Part shown: positions 1 through 6,568 of the stretch, piece by piece
Layout of the letters: each line of letters begins with the position of its first letter
How positions within the stretch are numbered: the first letter of the stretch is position 1
Origin: an uncultured Lachnospiraceae bacterium
Lineage (GTDB): Bacteria > Bacillota > Clostridia > Lachnospirales > Lachnospiraceae
DNA length: 29,014 bases
Reading direction: 5' to 3'
Assembly (NCBI GenBank): GCA_937885345.1
Contig: CAKZZH010000138.1
Coordinates: 1 to 29,014, forward strand
Translations under genes and position numbers: made by a program
The notes under the pieces: model-generated
Database searches by the model: none
Told to the model about the DNA's origin: nothing
What the model saw: the letters and a program-made list of their open reading frames with translations, nothing else

Positions 1-486
1 AAGGGGAGCGACGGTAAGCTGTATGTGTCAGTAATCTTCGACTGCTTCGACAACGAGGCGATCGGCCTTGCTTTGAGAACCAATATGAAAGCAGGATTAT
101 GCGTTGAAACGCTGGAAAGCGCATACAGGGCCCATCCAGAACTCAGAGGCGCGATCATTCATTCAGACAGAGGAAGTCAGTATACAAGCCGGGCGTATCG
201 GTACTGGATCAACCATTACGGCATCCGGCAGAGCATGAACAGCGCGGGCGGCCGATGCCACGACAATGCGAAATGTGAGAGCATGTGGGCTCGAATGAAA
301 ACGGAACTCTTCTATGACCGTGGTCTGAAATCTGAATACTTCACAATAGCCGAGCTCCGAGTCATGATCTGGCGATATTTCATGATCTACTGGAACAAAC
401 GCCGCATCTGTTCAGCGAACGACGATGGGCTCCCGCCGGAGGTCAAGCGGCTGAGATACTATAGCTCTCATGGTTTGGCAGCATAA
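1..486 (+). CDS. IS3-family transposase (OrfB), 5' end outside window
   Basis: This is the C-terminal part of an rve/DDE integrase that catalyses strand transfer of an IS3-type element. The reading frame is open from the first base of the window (KGSDGKLYVSVIFD), so the GTG at position 25 is internal and not a start. The second catalytic Asp is in IHSDRGSQYTS and the catalytic Glu in CESMWARMKTELF, followed by the usual YWNKRR region of the IS3/IS150 group. The protein ends normally at TAA. OrfA, the N-terminal half of OrfB and the left inverted repeat are not in the window, so it cannot be said whether the element is intact. The right end of the element could not be fixed; it may lie within the structured GC-rich DNA that follows. 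It is the only mobile-element gene here. Confidence 0.93.
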   Translation, partial: KGSDGKLYVSVIFDCFDNEAIGLALRTNMKAGLCVETLESAYRAHPELRGAIIHSDRGSQYTSRAYRYWINHYGIRQSMNSAGGRCHDNAKCESMWARMKTELFYDRGLKSEYFTIAELRVMIWRYFMIYWNKRRICSANDDGLPPEVKRLRYYSSHGLAA

Positions 487-542
487 CCGCCAAGATTTCA
501 ACGCCTTCCCTCTTATACGGAGCGTGGAGATTATTGCAGCCG

Positions 543-648
543 CTGGGGGGGAAGGGACAGTCTAAAGAGCGGCCGCCTGCTGGGCGGCCTTGAAGAGAAA
601 GCCGCCTTTCCCTTCCCCCCAGACCCCCTATCTCTTTCCGGCTTTCTC
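543..648. repeat. GC-rich compound inverted repeat downstream of the IS3 gene
   Basis: Three nested or overlapping inverted repeats are visible. The outer arms are CTGGGGGGGAAGGG (543-556) and CCCTTCCCCCCAG (610-622), which differ by one base in the homopolymer run. Inside is a perfect hairpin GGCCGCC-TGCTG-GGCGGCC (571-589). A third pair, GAGAAAGCCG (595-604) and CGGCTTTCTC (639-648), shares sequence with the outer structure, so the two folds are alternatives. The stretch is far more GC-rich and homopolymeric than the DNA around it and has no plausible gene. It could be a dispersed intergenic repeat or the end of the insertion element; which one cannot be told from one copy. Confidence 0.7.
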
Positions 649-763
649 CCTGACCGAGAGAAGAGATGTCATTTTCATACATCTATCCTATGCCACGCAA
701 AATCCTTGTGGAAAAGTTGTAAACCGATATTGACAACATCATAGATACATAATCAACCTCCAA

Positions 764-1000
764 TCAAATCACAACATTCACAATTGTCTTTCCTGGTTTT
801 GTGCCATATTTATCGAAAATAGAAAATACTTTTGAATTCTTTCCAATACCTGTAAGATTTTCTACAAATTTTGAAAATCCATCGTATGACTTATCAGACT
901 CCGTATAAAAATCATATAGTCCATCAAGATTTTTCATAAAATTCAAAGTATTATCTGTAGTTTTTGTAATATTAAAGAACTTCACAACTGTAAGTGACAT
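764..1000 (-). CDS. AT-rich orphan ORF, hypothetical 78 aa
   Basis: I do not recognise this protein. It starts at ATG 1000, has no Shine-Dalgarno sequence before it and is clearly more AT-rich than its neighbours. The sequence is Lys/Asn/Phe-rich with no signal peptide, membrane segment or known motif. Just after its stop, on the same strand, GGAGG (757-761) stands six bases before an ATG (748-750) whose frame closes after three codons, as if the beginning of a second gene had been cut off. Together with the IS3 remnant and the repeat at 543-648 this suggests debris of an inserted or degraded segment. It may not be translated at all. Confidence 0.25.
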   Translation of the reverse strand: MSLTVVKFFNITKTTDNTLNFMKNLDGLYDFYTESDKSYDGFSKFVENLTGIGKNSKVFSIFDKYGTKPGKTIVNVVI

Positions 1001-1015
1001 GACTATGTTTTAGTG

Positions 1016-1050
1016 AAAGAACTCACCTTTTTACGGGGTGAGTTCTTTTT
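1016..1050. terminator. Rho-independent terminator, probably bidirectional
   Basis: A perfect 12-bp stem, AAAGAACTCACC (1016-1027) with GGTGAGTTCTTT (1037-1048), encloses a 9-base loop. On the plus strand it is followed by a T run; on the minus strand the stem itself ends in TTT and the following bases are less T-rich. It lies 40 bp past the stop of the GH13 gene and most likely ends the queH-thioesterase-GH13 operon. Confidence 0.85.
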
Positions 1051-1090
1051 GCGTTACTGTCTTATGAAAACTGCCGTAAAGGGCGCTTTT

Positions 1091-2395
1091 TTATTCGCAT
1101 TTTAAGAAATATATTCCGTAGGGCTGCAGCGTAAAATCCTGCGACAGATCGTAAGTGTTATCGTCAAGCAGATCCCTGACCATACCGGCACCTCCGATAT
1201 GCGTTGTAAAAGGATTATCATCGGCATTGATACAGACAAAGATTTTCTCGCCTTCACATTCTCTGACAAATACGCACTGTCTGTTGGTAAGAACAGAAGA
1301 TGCGAAACCGCCGTAATTAAGCGCTTTGCTCCTCTTCTTGATTTCGGCCATTTTACCTATGATCTCGGTAAGCTCGTTCTCAACCGGTGCTTCGAAATAA
1401 GGTCTCAGTGCAGGATCGCCCTGGCTCTTATCGGCCTTAAAGCCCCACTCACTTCCGTAGTAAATCTGCGGGATTCCGGGCATGCCGAAGATAAAAGCAT
1501 AAGCAAGAGGCAGATGCTTCTCGTTATTTAAGACGCTTGCAATACGGCTCACATCGTGGTTATCAACAAAAGACAACAGATGCATGCCTCGGTATACCGT
1601 CCAGTTCTCAGGGCCGAACTGTCTCAGAAGCGAATGAACAATCTCAAACATATTCATACTGTTAAGCGCTGAGTAAATGCCCTTGTAACAGCCGTAATTC
1701 GTCGCAGAATGGAGTTTGTCGTCAAAGATGAGTGTATTCCTGTCATCGCTCACTTTCTCGCCCAGGAGGAAGAAATCGGCCTTCAGAGAGTCGGTAAAGC
1801 TTCTGAGCCTCCTCATAAAATCATCATCAAGACAATATGCAACATCAAGTCTGAGTCCGTCAATATCAAACTCCTCCACCCAGCCACGGATACAGTTAAA
1901 GAGATATTCGACAACCTCGTTATTCCTGAGATTCAGCTTTACAAGATCGTAATTACCTTCCCAGCCCTCATACCAAAGTCCGTCGTTATAACCGTTATTG
2001 CCACCGAGGTTAATATTAAACCAGCCAAGGTACCTTGAATTCTCACGGTTTTCAAGAACATCCCGGAAAGCAAAATGTCCTCTTCCGACATGATTAAACA
2101 CCCCGTCAAGAACGACCTTGATACCTGCATCATGAAGTGCTCTGCAGACCTTCGTAAAATCCTCGTTGGTGCCCAGTCTCACATCAATCCTGGTATAGTC
2201 CCTGGTATTGTAGCCATGCGTATCCGACTCAAACACAGGTGAAAAATATACCGCATTGGCGCCAACCTTTTTAATGTGATCGATCCAGTCGATAACTTTA
2301 AGGATTCCATGCCTAAGCACCCCATCGTTTTCAAACGGAGCATTGGCAAATCCCATCGGATATATCTGGTAAAATACACTTTCATAAGCCCACAT
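1091..2395 (-). CDS. GH13 alpha-glucan hydrolase (alpha-amylase/cyclomaltodextrinase type), cytoplasmic
   Basis: This 434-aa enzyme of the alpha-amylase clan probably cleaves alpha-1,4 bonds of imported maltodextrins. The four GH13 regions are present: DGVFNH (97-102), GLRLDVAYC with nucleophile Asp184, LLGEKV with acid/base Glu213, and FVDNHD with Asp281. The residue after the acid/base Glu is Lys, where many members carry Val or Ile. There is no signal peptide and no N-terminal carbohydrate-binding domain, so it is a short intracellular form: a (beta/alpha)8 barrel with a small C-terminal beta domain from about 365. The start is supported by AAGGAGG six bases before ATG. It is the last gene of the operon with queH and a thioesterase. 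Exact specificity (maltogenic, neopullulanase, cyclodextrinase) cannot be read from sequence alone. Confidence 0.9.
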   Translation of the reverse strand: MWAYESVFYQIYPMGFANAPFENDGVLRHGILKVIDWIDHIKKVGANAVYFSPVFESDTHGYNTRDYTRIDVRLGTNEDFTKVCRALHDAGIKVVLDGVFNHVGRGHFAFRDVLENRENSRYLGWFNINLGGNNGYNDGLWYEGWEGNYDLVKLNLRNNEVVEYLFNCIRGWVEEFDIDGLRLDVAYCLDDDFMRRLRSFTDSLKADFFLLGEKVSDDRNTLIFDDKLHSATNYGCYKGIYSALNSMNMFEIVHSLLRQFGPENWTVYRGMHLLSFVDNHDVSRIASVLNNEKHLPLAYAFIFGMPGIPQIYYGSEWGFKADKSQGDPALRPYFEAPVENELTEIIGKMAEIKKRSKALNYGGFASSVLTNRQCVFVRECEGEKIFVCINADDNPFTTHIGGAGMVRDLLDDNTYDLSQDFTLQPYGIYFLKCE

Positions 2396-2406
2396 ATCTG
2401 TCCTCC

Positions 2407-2823
2407 TTATTTTTCAACCAGTGCCGCAAATCTTTCATTCATGTCAGGTCTGACCTTCGCAAGCGAGAGAGGCTTAAAAGTCTTGCTGTCAACAAAGCAG
2501 TGCGAGCTCTTACCGGTTACACGTATTATACCGGTGGGAAGGTCCTTGACAACATACTCGATTTCCATAACGATCCCGTTATATCTCTTAAAAGAAGCAC
2601 ATACAGCAACCTCATCGTCAAAAGCCGCCGGTGTCTTGTATCTGCACTCGACACTGACAACAGGGATCATTATGCCCTCTTCCTCCATTGCGCGGTAATC
2701 AAGTCCCTTATCCCTAAGGCACTCAACTCTTACTTCCTCAAACCATCTTATATAATTGGAATGATGGACAACGCCCATATTATCGGTCTCGTAGTATTTA
2801 ACCCTTCTTGTTATTTCGTACAT
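2407..2823 (-). CDS. Hotdog-fold acyl-CoA thioesterase, YbgC/FadM type
   Basis: A 138-aa 4HBT-family thioesterase that hydrolyses acyl-CoA or acyl-ACP thioesters in the cytoplasm. The family signature YYETDNMGVVHHSNY is at residues 10-24, with the catalytic Asp at position 14 followed by the conserved HHSNYIRWFEE helix start. Length is usual for the family. A longer frame begins five codons upstream at 2838, but the Shine-Dalgarno AAGGAG lies between that codon and ATG 2823, five bases before the latter, so 2823 is the start. It sits between queH and the GH13 gene, 11 bp before the latter, with no obvious functional link to either. Confidence 0.9.
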   Translation of the reverse strand: MYEITRRVKYYETDNMGVVHHSNYIRWFEEVRVECLRDKGLDYRAMEEEGIMIPVVSVECRYKTPAAFDDEVAVCASFKRYNGIVMEIEYVVKDLPTGIIRVTGKSSHCFVDSKTFKPLSLAKVRPDMNERFAALVEK

Positions 2824-2863
2824 AGTATCTCCTTTCATTCACGCAAATCCCTCACACCGGATT

Positions 2864-3529
2864 TTACGCCTCGCTGGGTTGCACGGACGCTTCGGCCTCT
2901 TTCGCAAGCTTATCAAGTCTTCTCTCTTCCTTGGAAAAAACGCAGCCGCAGTAATCCTGCCTGTACAGACCGTACTCCTTCGAGAGCACCGTGGAGCGCT
3001 TATATCCGTCCCTTTTCTTAAAATCCGAAGGAAGATGGGTCACATGATATTCCTCCCCCAGCATCTGCCCGATTTCATTTAATTTGGCACTGTTTTTGAG
3101 CGGGCTGATCGTAAGCGTTGTCGTAAAATAATCAAAGCCCATGCGAGAAGCAACCTCAGCCGCCTCGCGAAGCCTGAGTTCATAGCATTTGAAGCATCTC
3201 TCGCCGCCCTCGTGCACATGTTCAAGTCCCTTTACAGCCTCGTAAAACTCCGAAGGCTCATATCTGTCATAGATAACCTCAACCGGATTCTCAAAAGGCA
3301 TCTCCCCCGTCAGCCTCCTAAGTTCCTCAACTCTCCTGTCATATTCGTCCTTCGCCGAAATATTGGGATTATAATAGAGAACCGTTATTTTAAAATATTT
3401 CGAAAGATACTCAAGACAATATGAACTGCACGGAGCGCAGCAGGCATGGAGAAGTAAGGTCGGGATCCGCCCTTTTAAAGTATTTTCTTCGATTATACCG
3501 TCAAGTTCTTTCTGGTAATTAATGTTCAT
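2864..3529 (-). CDS. queH: Epoxyqueuosine reductase QueH (DUF208)
   Basis: QueH reduces epoxyqueuosine to queuosine in the tRNA anticodon loop; it is the non-cobalamin replacement for QueG. The 221-aa protein shows the family cysteines: HACCAPC (Cys30, Cys31, Cys34), ERCFKCYELR (Cys112, Cys115) and DYCGCVFS (Cys194, Cys196). In characterised QueH the N-terminal CC pair and the central CxxC bind a [4Fe-4S] cluster beside a second iron site. The sequences TTTLTISPLKN and SDFKKRDGYKRS are also typical. The start is supported by AAGGA nine bases before ATG. It is the first gene of a three-gene operon with its own promoter. No other queuosine gene is in the window. Confidence 0.93.
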   Translation of the reverse strand: MNINYQKELDGIIEENTLKGRIPTLLLHACCAPCSSYCLEYLSKYFKITVLYYNPNISAKDEYDRRVEELRRLTGEMPFENPVEVIYDRYEPSEFYEAVKGLEHVHEGGERCFKCYELRLREAAEVASRMGFDYFTTTLTISPLKNSAKLNEIGQMLGEEYHVTHLPSDFKKRDGYKRSTVLSKEYGLYRQDYCGCVFSKEERRLDKLAKEAEASVQPSEA

Positions 3530-3572
3530 AAAATAAGATCCTTATAGTATAAAAGTTCATAAATTGTTAATT

Positions 3573-3600
3573 ATTTTAACATAGATATTCAATAAATCAA
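3573..3600 (-). promoter_or_regulatory. Sigma-A type promoter of the queH operon
   Basis: On the minus strand TTGATT (3595-3600) and TAAAAT (3573-3578) are separated by 16 bp. Transcription would start about 37 bases before the queH ATG. The surrounding DNA is very AT-rich, so other -10-like hexamers are possible nearby. Confidence 0.6.
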
Positions 3601-3663
3601 ATATATACTGACATCATAGAAATGAGATAAGCCCTTTAGAATAATTTTTTCTTTTTCATACAA

Positions 3664-3696
3664 GCCCGGTAGCAAAGCTGCCGGGCCCTCCTTTTT
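3664..3696 (+). terminator. Plus-strand terminator hairpin without an upstream gene
   Basis: A 10-bp stem, GCCCGGTAGC (3664-3673) with GCTGCCGGGC (3677-3686) and one G-T pair, is closed by an AAA loop and followed by CCTCCTTTTT. The T run is on the plus strand; the minus-strand continuation is not T-rich. No plus-strand coding region lies before it, so it may end a small RNA transcribed across 3540-3660, or be a relic. Confidence 0.6.
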
Positions 3697-3729
3697 GTAT
3701 GGGCCGCGCATCAGCTCATCATCCACGAC

Positions 3730-3757
3730 AAAAATAAAAGCGCTGACAATTCAGCGC
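3730..3757 (-). terminator. Rho-independent terminator of tRNA-Trp
   Basis: On the minus strand GCGCTGA-ATTG-TCAGCGC forms a perfect 7-bp stem and is followed directly by TTTTATTTTT. It lies eight bases after the discriminator base of the tRNA. Confidence 0.9.
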
Positions 3758-3765
3758 CTGTAAAG

Positions 3766-3836
3766 CAGGGGTGGAAGGAATCGAACCCTCCTCTGGAGTT
3801 TTGGAGACTCTTATTCTACCGATGAACTACACCCCT
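3766..3836 (-). tRNA. tRNA-Trp (anticodon CCA)
   Basis: The 71-nt sequence folds into a standard cloverleaf: acceptor AGGGGTG/CACCCCT with discriminator G, D arm GTTC/GAAT, anticodon arm with loop CTCCAAA giving anticodon CCA, a 4-nt variable region and T arm GAGGG/CCTTC with loop TTCGATT. The first pair of the anticodon stem (A27-C43) is mismatched. The 3' CCA is not encoded and must be added. Short variable region and G discriminator are normal for bacterial tRNA-Trp. It has its own promoter and terminator. Confidence 0.96.
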
Positions 3837-3873
3837 ATATTAAATATGCGACCGCTGTGAGCAGCCGCATATA

Positions 3874-3902
3874 TTTATAACATATTCAGGTACTGAATGC
3901 AA
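3874..3902 (-). promoter_or_regulatory. Promoter of tRNA-Trp
   Basis: Minus strand TTGCAT (3897-3902), a 17-bp spacer and TATAAA (3874-3879). The predicted start lies about 30 bases before the tRNA, inside an imperfect hairpin (3844-3872, arms ATATGCG/CGCATAT) that could help 5' processing or weakly end the upstream transcript. Confidence 0.6.
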
Positions 3903-3915
3903 GTAATTTTTTGCC

Positions 3916-4557
3916 TTATTCCTCCATAGCCTGAAGCGCTTCCTTCGCATTATCGGTGATATCACGCTGGAATGCGATTTCGTGCTCGATTCCTCTTGAT
4001 TCATTGTTGGCAATAAGTGCGGCATCGAGAATGCTCTGAAGAAGTTTACTGGTATCGGAAGCTTTCTCATTGGTACGGACAGAACTCTCAAGTATATCAT
4101 TCATGGAAGCAACCATTTCATCGACGAATGAGTGTACTTCTTTTACCGTATCCGATATATCCTTTGAGGACTTGGTTGACTGTGATGCAAGTTCTCCGAC
4201 CTGCTGCGCTACGACAGCGAAGCCTCTTCCCTGTTCACCCGCTCTTGCGGCCTCGATCGAAGCATTAAGAGAAAGCATATTGGTCTTGGCAGCAATCTTG
4301 CTTATGACATTAGCAAAATTCTCAATAAGCACCGACAGATCTTCAAGTTTCTTGATATTCTCCGAAGATTCCTGTATAACCTTATTCATGGATTCGATCT
4401 CATCAATGATATCCTTAATGTTTGTAATACCATCCTTTACAAAATTAAGGGATGTATCCGACGAATTGATCACATCAAAAGCATGCTTCTCAAGCTTGAG
4501 CTGTGAATCGTCAAGTTCCCCCATAATGCTGTTTAACTTAGCAAGATTCTGATTCAT
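3916..4557 (-). CDS. Minimal soluble methyl-accepting chemotaxis protein
   Basis: The 213-aa protein consists almost only of the receptor signalling domain that binds CheA and CheW. The hairpin tip reads SLNASIEAARAGEQGRGF followed by AVVAQQVGELA, close to the family consensus, with coiled-coil heptads on both sides. There is no signal peptide, transmembrane helix, HAMP domain or ligand-binding domain, and no C-terminal CheR-tethering pentapeptide. A frame start at GTG 4572 contains the Shine-Dalgarno GGAGG, eight bases before ATG 4557, so 4557 is preferred. The gene follows radA by 16 bp and is probably co-transcribed with it. It might be a cytoplasmic sensor domain that needs a partner, or act as a signalling adaptor; its input is unknown. 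Confidence 0.87.
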   Translation of the reverse strand: MNQNLAKLNSIMGELDDSQLKLEKHAFDVINSSDTSLNFVKDGITNIKDIIDEIESMNKVIQESSENIKKLEDLSVLIENFANVISKIAAKTNMLSLNASIEAARAGEQGRGFAVVAQQVGELASQSTKSSKDISDTVKEVHSFVDEMVASMNDILESSVRTNEKASDTSKLLQSILDAALIANNESRGIEHEIAFQRDITDNAKEALQAMEE

Positions 4558-4573
4558 AGTTATAACCTCCACA

Positions 4574-5935
4574 TCATTGTAATTCTGCTACAGATGAAAT
4601 ACCTGTCAGTTTAATGCCTTCTATCTTACCCACGGTCTTAAGACATGCCCGTGGTAAAATAACCTCCTCAAAGCCCAACTTGGCGGCCTCCAGTACTCTC
4701 GCCTTAGCCTGGCTTACACTTCTTACCTCACCGGCAAGACCGACTTCTCCGAAAACAAGCGTCTTACTGCCGAAAGGCCGGTTCTTAAAACTTGAGATAA
4801 CAGCTGTAACAATACCGAGATCCATTGCAGGCTCGTTGACCTTAAGTCCTCCGGCAATATTAAGATACGCATCGCATCCTGCCATCTGAAGTCCCATTTT
4901 CTTTTCAAGAACAGCCATAAGTAGATTAACTCTGTTATAATCGGCTCCGACCGCCATTCTGCGCGGCATACCGAAATTGGAATGACAGACAAGCGCCTGA
5001 ATCTCCACAAGTATCGGTCTGGTGCCCTCCATAAGACACACAACAACGCTTCCCGGCTCGCCCTCCGGTCGTCCGCTCAGAAGATATTCCGAAGCGTTGG
5101 GAACCTCCTTAAGCCCCTCCGAAACCATCTCGAACACTCCGATTTCATTCGTCGCACCGAAACGATTCTTTACAGCCCTGATGATCCTGTAGGATTCGCT
5201 TCTCTCACCCTCAAAATACAAAACGGTATCAACCATATGCTCAAGCACTCTCGGACCTGCAACAACGCCCTCTTTGGTCACATGACCTATTATAAAAAGC
5301 GTAATGCCAAGTCCTTTGGCGATCTGCATCAAAATACCTGTGCATTCCTTAATCTGTCCGACGCTTCCGGGCATTGAATCCGATGTCTCCGAATACATTG
5401 TCTGTATTGAATCTATAACCACAATATCCGGCTTCTCCTGTCTTATAACAGCATCCACATTGCCGATATTGGTCTCACACATAAGATAGAAATCATCCGG
5501 CATAATGCCGATTCTGTCCGCACGCATCTTGATCTGGTGTGATGATTCCTCACCTGATATATAAAGCACTTTGCGCGTTTTACCAAGATTTGCGCATACC
5601 TGAAGTAAAATAGTCGACTTACCTATTCCCGGATCGCCGCCCACAAGTACCATCGAACCTGCAACGATCCCGCCTCCGAGCACTCTGTCGAGTTCTCCAA
5701 ACCCCGATGAATAGCGGGTTTCCGAAGCAGATGTAACATCCTTTACACGAAGCGGCGAAGAGGTGGCAATTCCCATCATTTGTGAACCGGATGCGCTTCC
5801 TTTGGAAACTTTGGAAACTACAGGCGCCTCCACAAAAGTATTCCACTCATGGCATCCCGGACATTGTCCAAGCCATTTGGCAGATTCATATCCGCATTCT
5901 TTGCAATAAAATATCACATTCTTAGCCTTAGCCAT
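4574..5935 (-). CDS. radA: DNA repair protein RadA (Sms)
   Basis: RadA is a RecA-like ATPase that drives branch migration during recombinational repair. The 453-aa protein has the full architecture: a C4 zinc finger at the N terminus (Cys11, Cys14, Cys25, Cys28), Walker A GGDPGIGKST (99-108), the RadA-specific KNRFG motif (256-260) and a C-terminal Lon-protease-like domain. Length is normal. The Shine-Dalgarno before ATG 5935 is weak, the best match being AGG in GTAAAGGCTGG, further upstream than usual. It shares a transcript with the chemotaxis-like gene downstream. The promoter region overlaps the terminator of the preceding 136-aa gene and carries a perfect palindrome at the predicted start of transcription. 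Confidence 0.96.
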   Translation of the reverse strand: MAKAKNVIFYCKECGYESAKWLGQCPGCHEWNTFVEAPVVSKVSKGSASGSQMMGIATSSPLRVKDVTSASETRYSSGFGELDRVLGGGIVAGSMVLVGGDPGIGKSTILLQVCANLGKTRKVLYISGEESSHQIKMRADRIGIMPDDFYLMCETNIGNVDAVIRQEKPDIVVIDSIQTMYSETSDSMPGSVGQIKECTGILMQIAKGLGITLFIIGHVTKEGVVAGPRVLEHMVDTVLYFEGERSESYRIIRAVKNRFGATNEIGVFEMVSEGLKEVPNASEYLLSGRPEGEPGSVVVCLMEGTRPILVEIQALVCHSNFGMPRRMAVGADYNRVNLLMAVLEKKMGLQMAGCDAYLNIAGGLKVNEPAMDLGIVTAVISSFKNRPFGSKTLVFGEVGLAGEVRSVSQAKARVLEAAKLGFEEVILPRACLKTVGKIEGIKLTGISSVAELQ

Positions 5936-5953
5936 ATATAAACAAAACCAGCC

Positions 5954-5968
5954 TTTACCTCAGGTAAA
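5954..5968. promoter_or_regulatory. Perfect palindrome at the radA transcription start, candidate operator
   Basis: TTTACCT-C-AGGTAAA is a 15-bp inverted repeat with a single central base. It lies 5-20 bases downstream of a TATAAT box and before radA, where a repressor site would be expected. It does not match the Firmicute LexA box as I know it. Part of it also serves as the T run of the adjacent terminator, so the symmetry could be partly accidental. Confidence 0.35.
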
Positions 5969-6032
5969 AAAACATTATAAGCAAGGATCGATGAAAAGCT
6001 TAACATAAAACTCCGCACATCCCTGCTTATAA
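5966..6032 (-). terminator. Terminator with long loop behind the 136-aa gene
   Basis: On the minus strand TTATAAGCAGGG (6021-6032) pairs with CCTTGCTTATAA (5975-5986) over 12 bp with one G-T pair, across a 34-base loop. It is followed by TG and a seven-base T run (5966-5972). The loop is longer than usual but the stem and T run are strong. Confidence 0.65.
5974..6003 (-). promoter_or_regulatory. Candidate radA promoter inside a terminator
   Basis: The minus strand has a consensus -10 box TATAAT (5974-5979). A -35 element at 17-18 bp is weak (TTAAGC, 5998-6003). The -10 box is part of the 3' arm of the terminator stem that ends the upstream gene. Confidence 0.45.
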
Positions 6033-6052
6033 AGTCCTTATTATTACTAAAA

Positions 6053-6463
6053 TCACTGCTTAACTATCTTAATCTGTGTCTCACCCTTACCAAGTTCAAC
6101 ACTGAGATTAAGCTTACCACTGATATTAGTGGTCATACTGCCAATGGTCACACCATCAACAAACACCTTGTACTCAGCTTCCGGCTCAAGTTCAAGAGTT
6201 ATCTGCGGATCATCATTTCCCTCAACGGTCATAGTGATCTCGTCATCCGTAACCTTAAAATTGTGAACCGCGGTCCCCGGTACTGACTCATAGACGAACA
6301 TTCCGTTGCGCTCAAGTTTGGTAATCTCATTAAAGGTCTTGACCTTATAGATATCACCATCGTGCTCAACATTGTCCAGCTTGGTCTTCGAATCAAGAAG
6401 ATAATTGCCAAAACTGATCGTTCCATCGTCCTCAATACGGATCAAATCCTCAACAACTGCCAT
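6053..6463 (-). CDS. Conserved hypothetical protein, 136 aa, beta-rich
   Basis: I cannot name a function. The sequence resembles a family seen in Lachnospiraceae genomes that is sometimes labelled endosialidase, a label for which I see no catalytic evidence. It has no signal peptide or membrane segment. The C-terminal half (about 65-136) alternates hydrophobic strands and acidic turns, including ITLELEPEAEYKVFVDG, as in a beta-sandwich; the N-terminal half contains FGNYLLDSKTKL and GMFVYESVPGTAVHNF. The start is well supported by AGGAGG seven bases before ATG. It is a single-gene unit with its own promoter (6493-6521) and terminator (5966-6032), between clpC and radA. Confidence 0.8.
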   Translation of the reverse strand: MAVVEDLIRIEDDGTISFGNYLLDSKTKLDNVEHDGDIYKVKTFNEITKLERNGMFVYESVPGTAVHNFKVTDDEITMTVEGNDDPQITLELEPEAEYKVFVDGVTIGSMTTNISGKLNLSVELGKGETQIKIVKQ

Positions 6464-6492
6464 GTCAGTGCCTCCTGATTGTTTGTAACAAC

Positions 6493-6521
6493 ATTATACT
6501 ATATTACTCTGGGAATTGCCA
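6493..6521 (-). promoter_or_regulatory. Promoter of the 136-aa gene
   Basis: Minus strand TGGCAA (6516-6521), 17-bp spacer, and a perfect TATAAT (6493-6498). It lies between the clpC terminator and the gene, about 30 bases before the ATG. Confidence 0.7.
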
Positions 6522-6535
6522 CTTTAATTTATCGT

Positions 6536-6566
6536 AAAAAACATTGCTTTGCGCAGGAAAAGCAAT
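6536..6566 (-). terminator. Terminator after clpC
   Basis: Minus strand ATTGCTTT-TCCTGCGC-AAAGCAAT forms an 8-bp perfect stem followed by G and six T (6536-6541). It starts two bases after the clpC stop codon and is the first strong terminator after the surface-protein/mcsA-mcsB-clpC run. Confidence 0.9.
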
Positions 6567-6568
6567 TG

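Noticed and set aside
443..682. Minus-strand ORF across the IS3 3' end and the GC-rich repeat
   Set aside because: It is open only because of the G/C runs, covers the inverted repeats and overlaps the transposase; no family features.
2500..3021. Plus-strand ORF of 173 codons over thioesterase and queH
   Set aside because: Both minus-strand genes have strong family motifs and ribosome sites; the plus-strand product has none.
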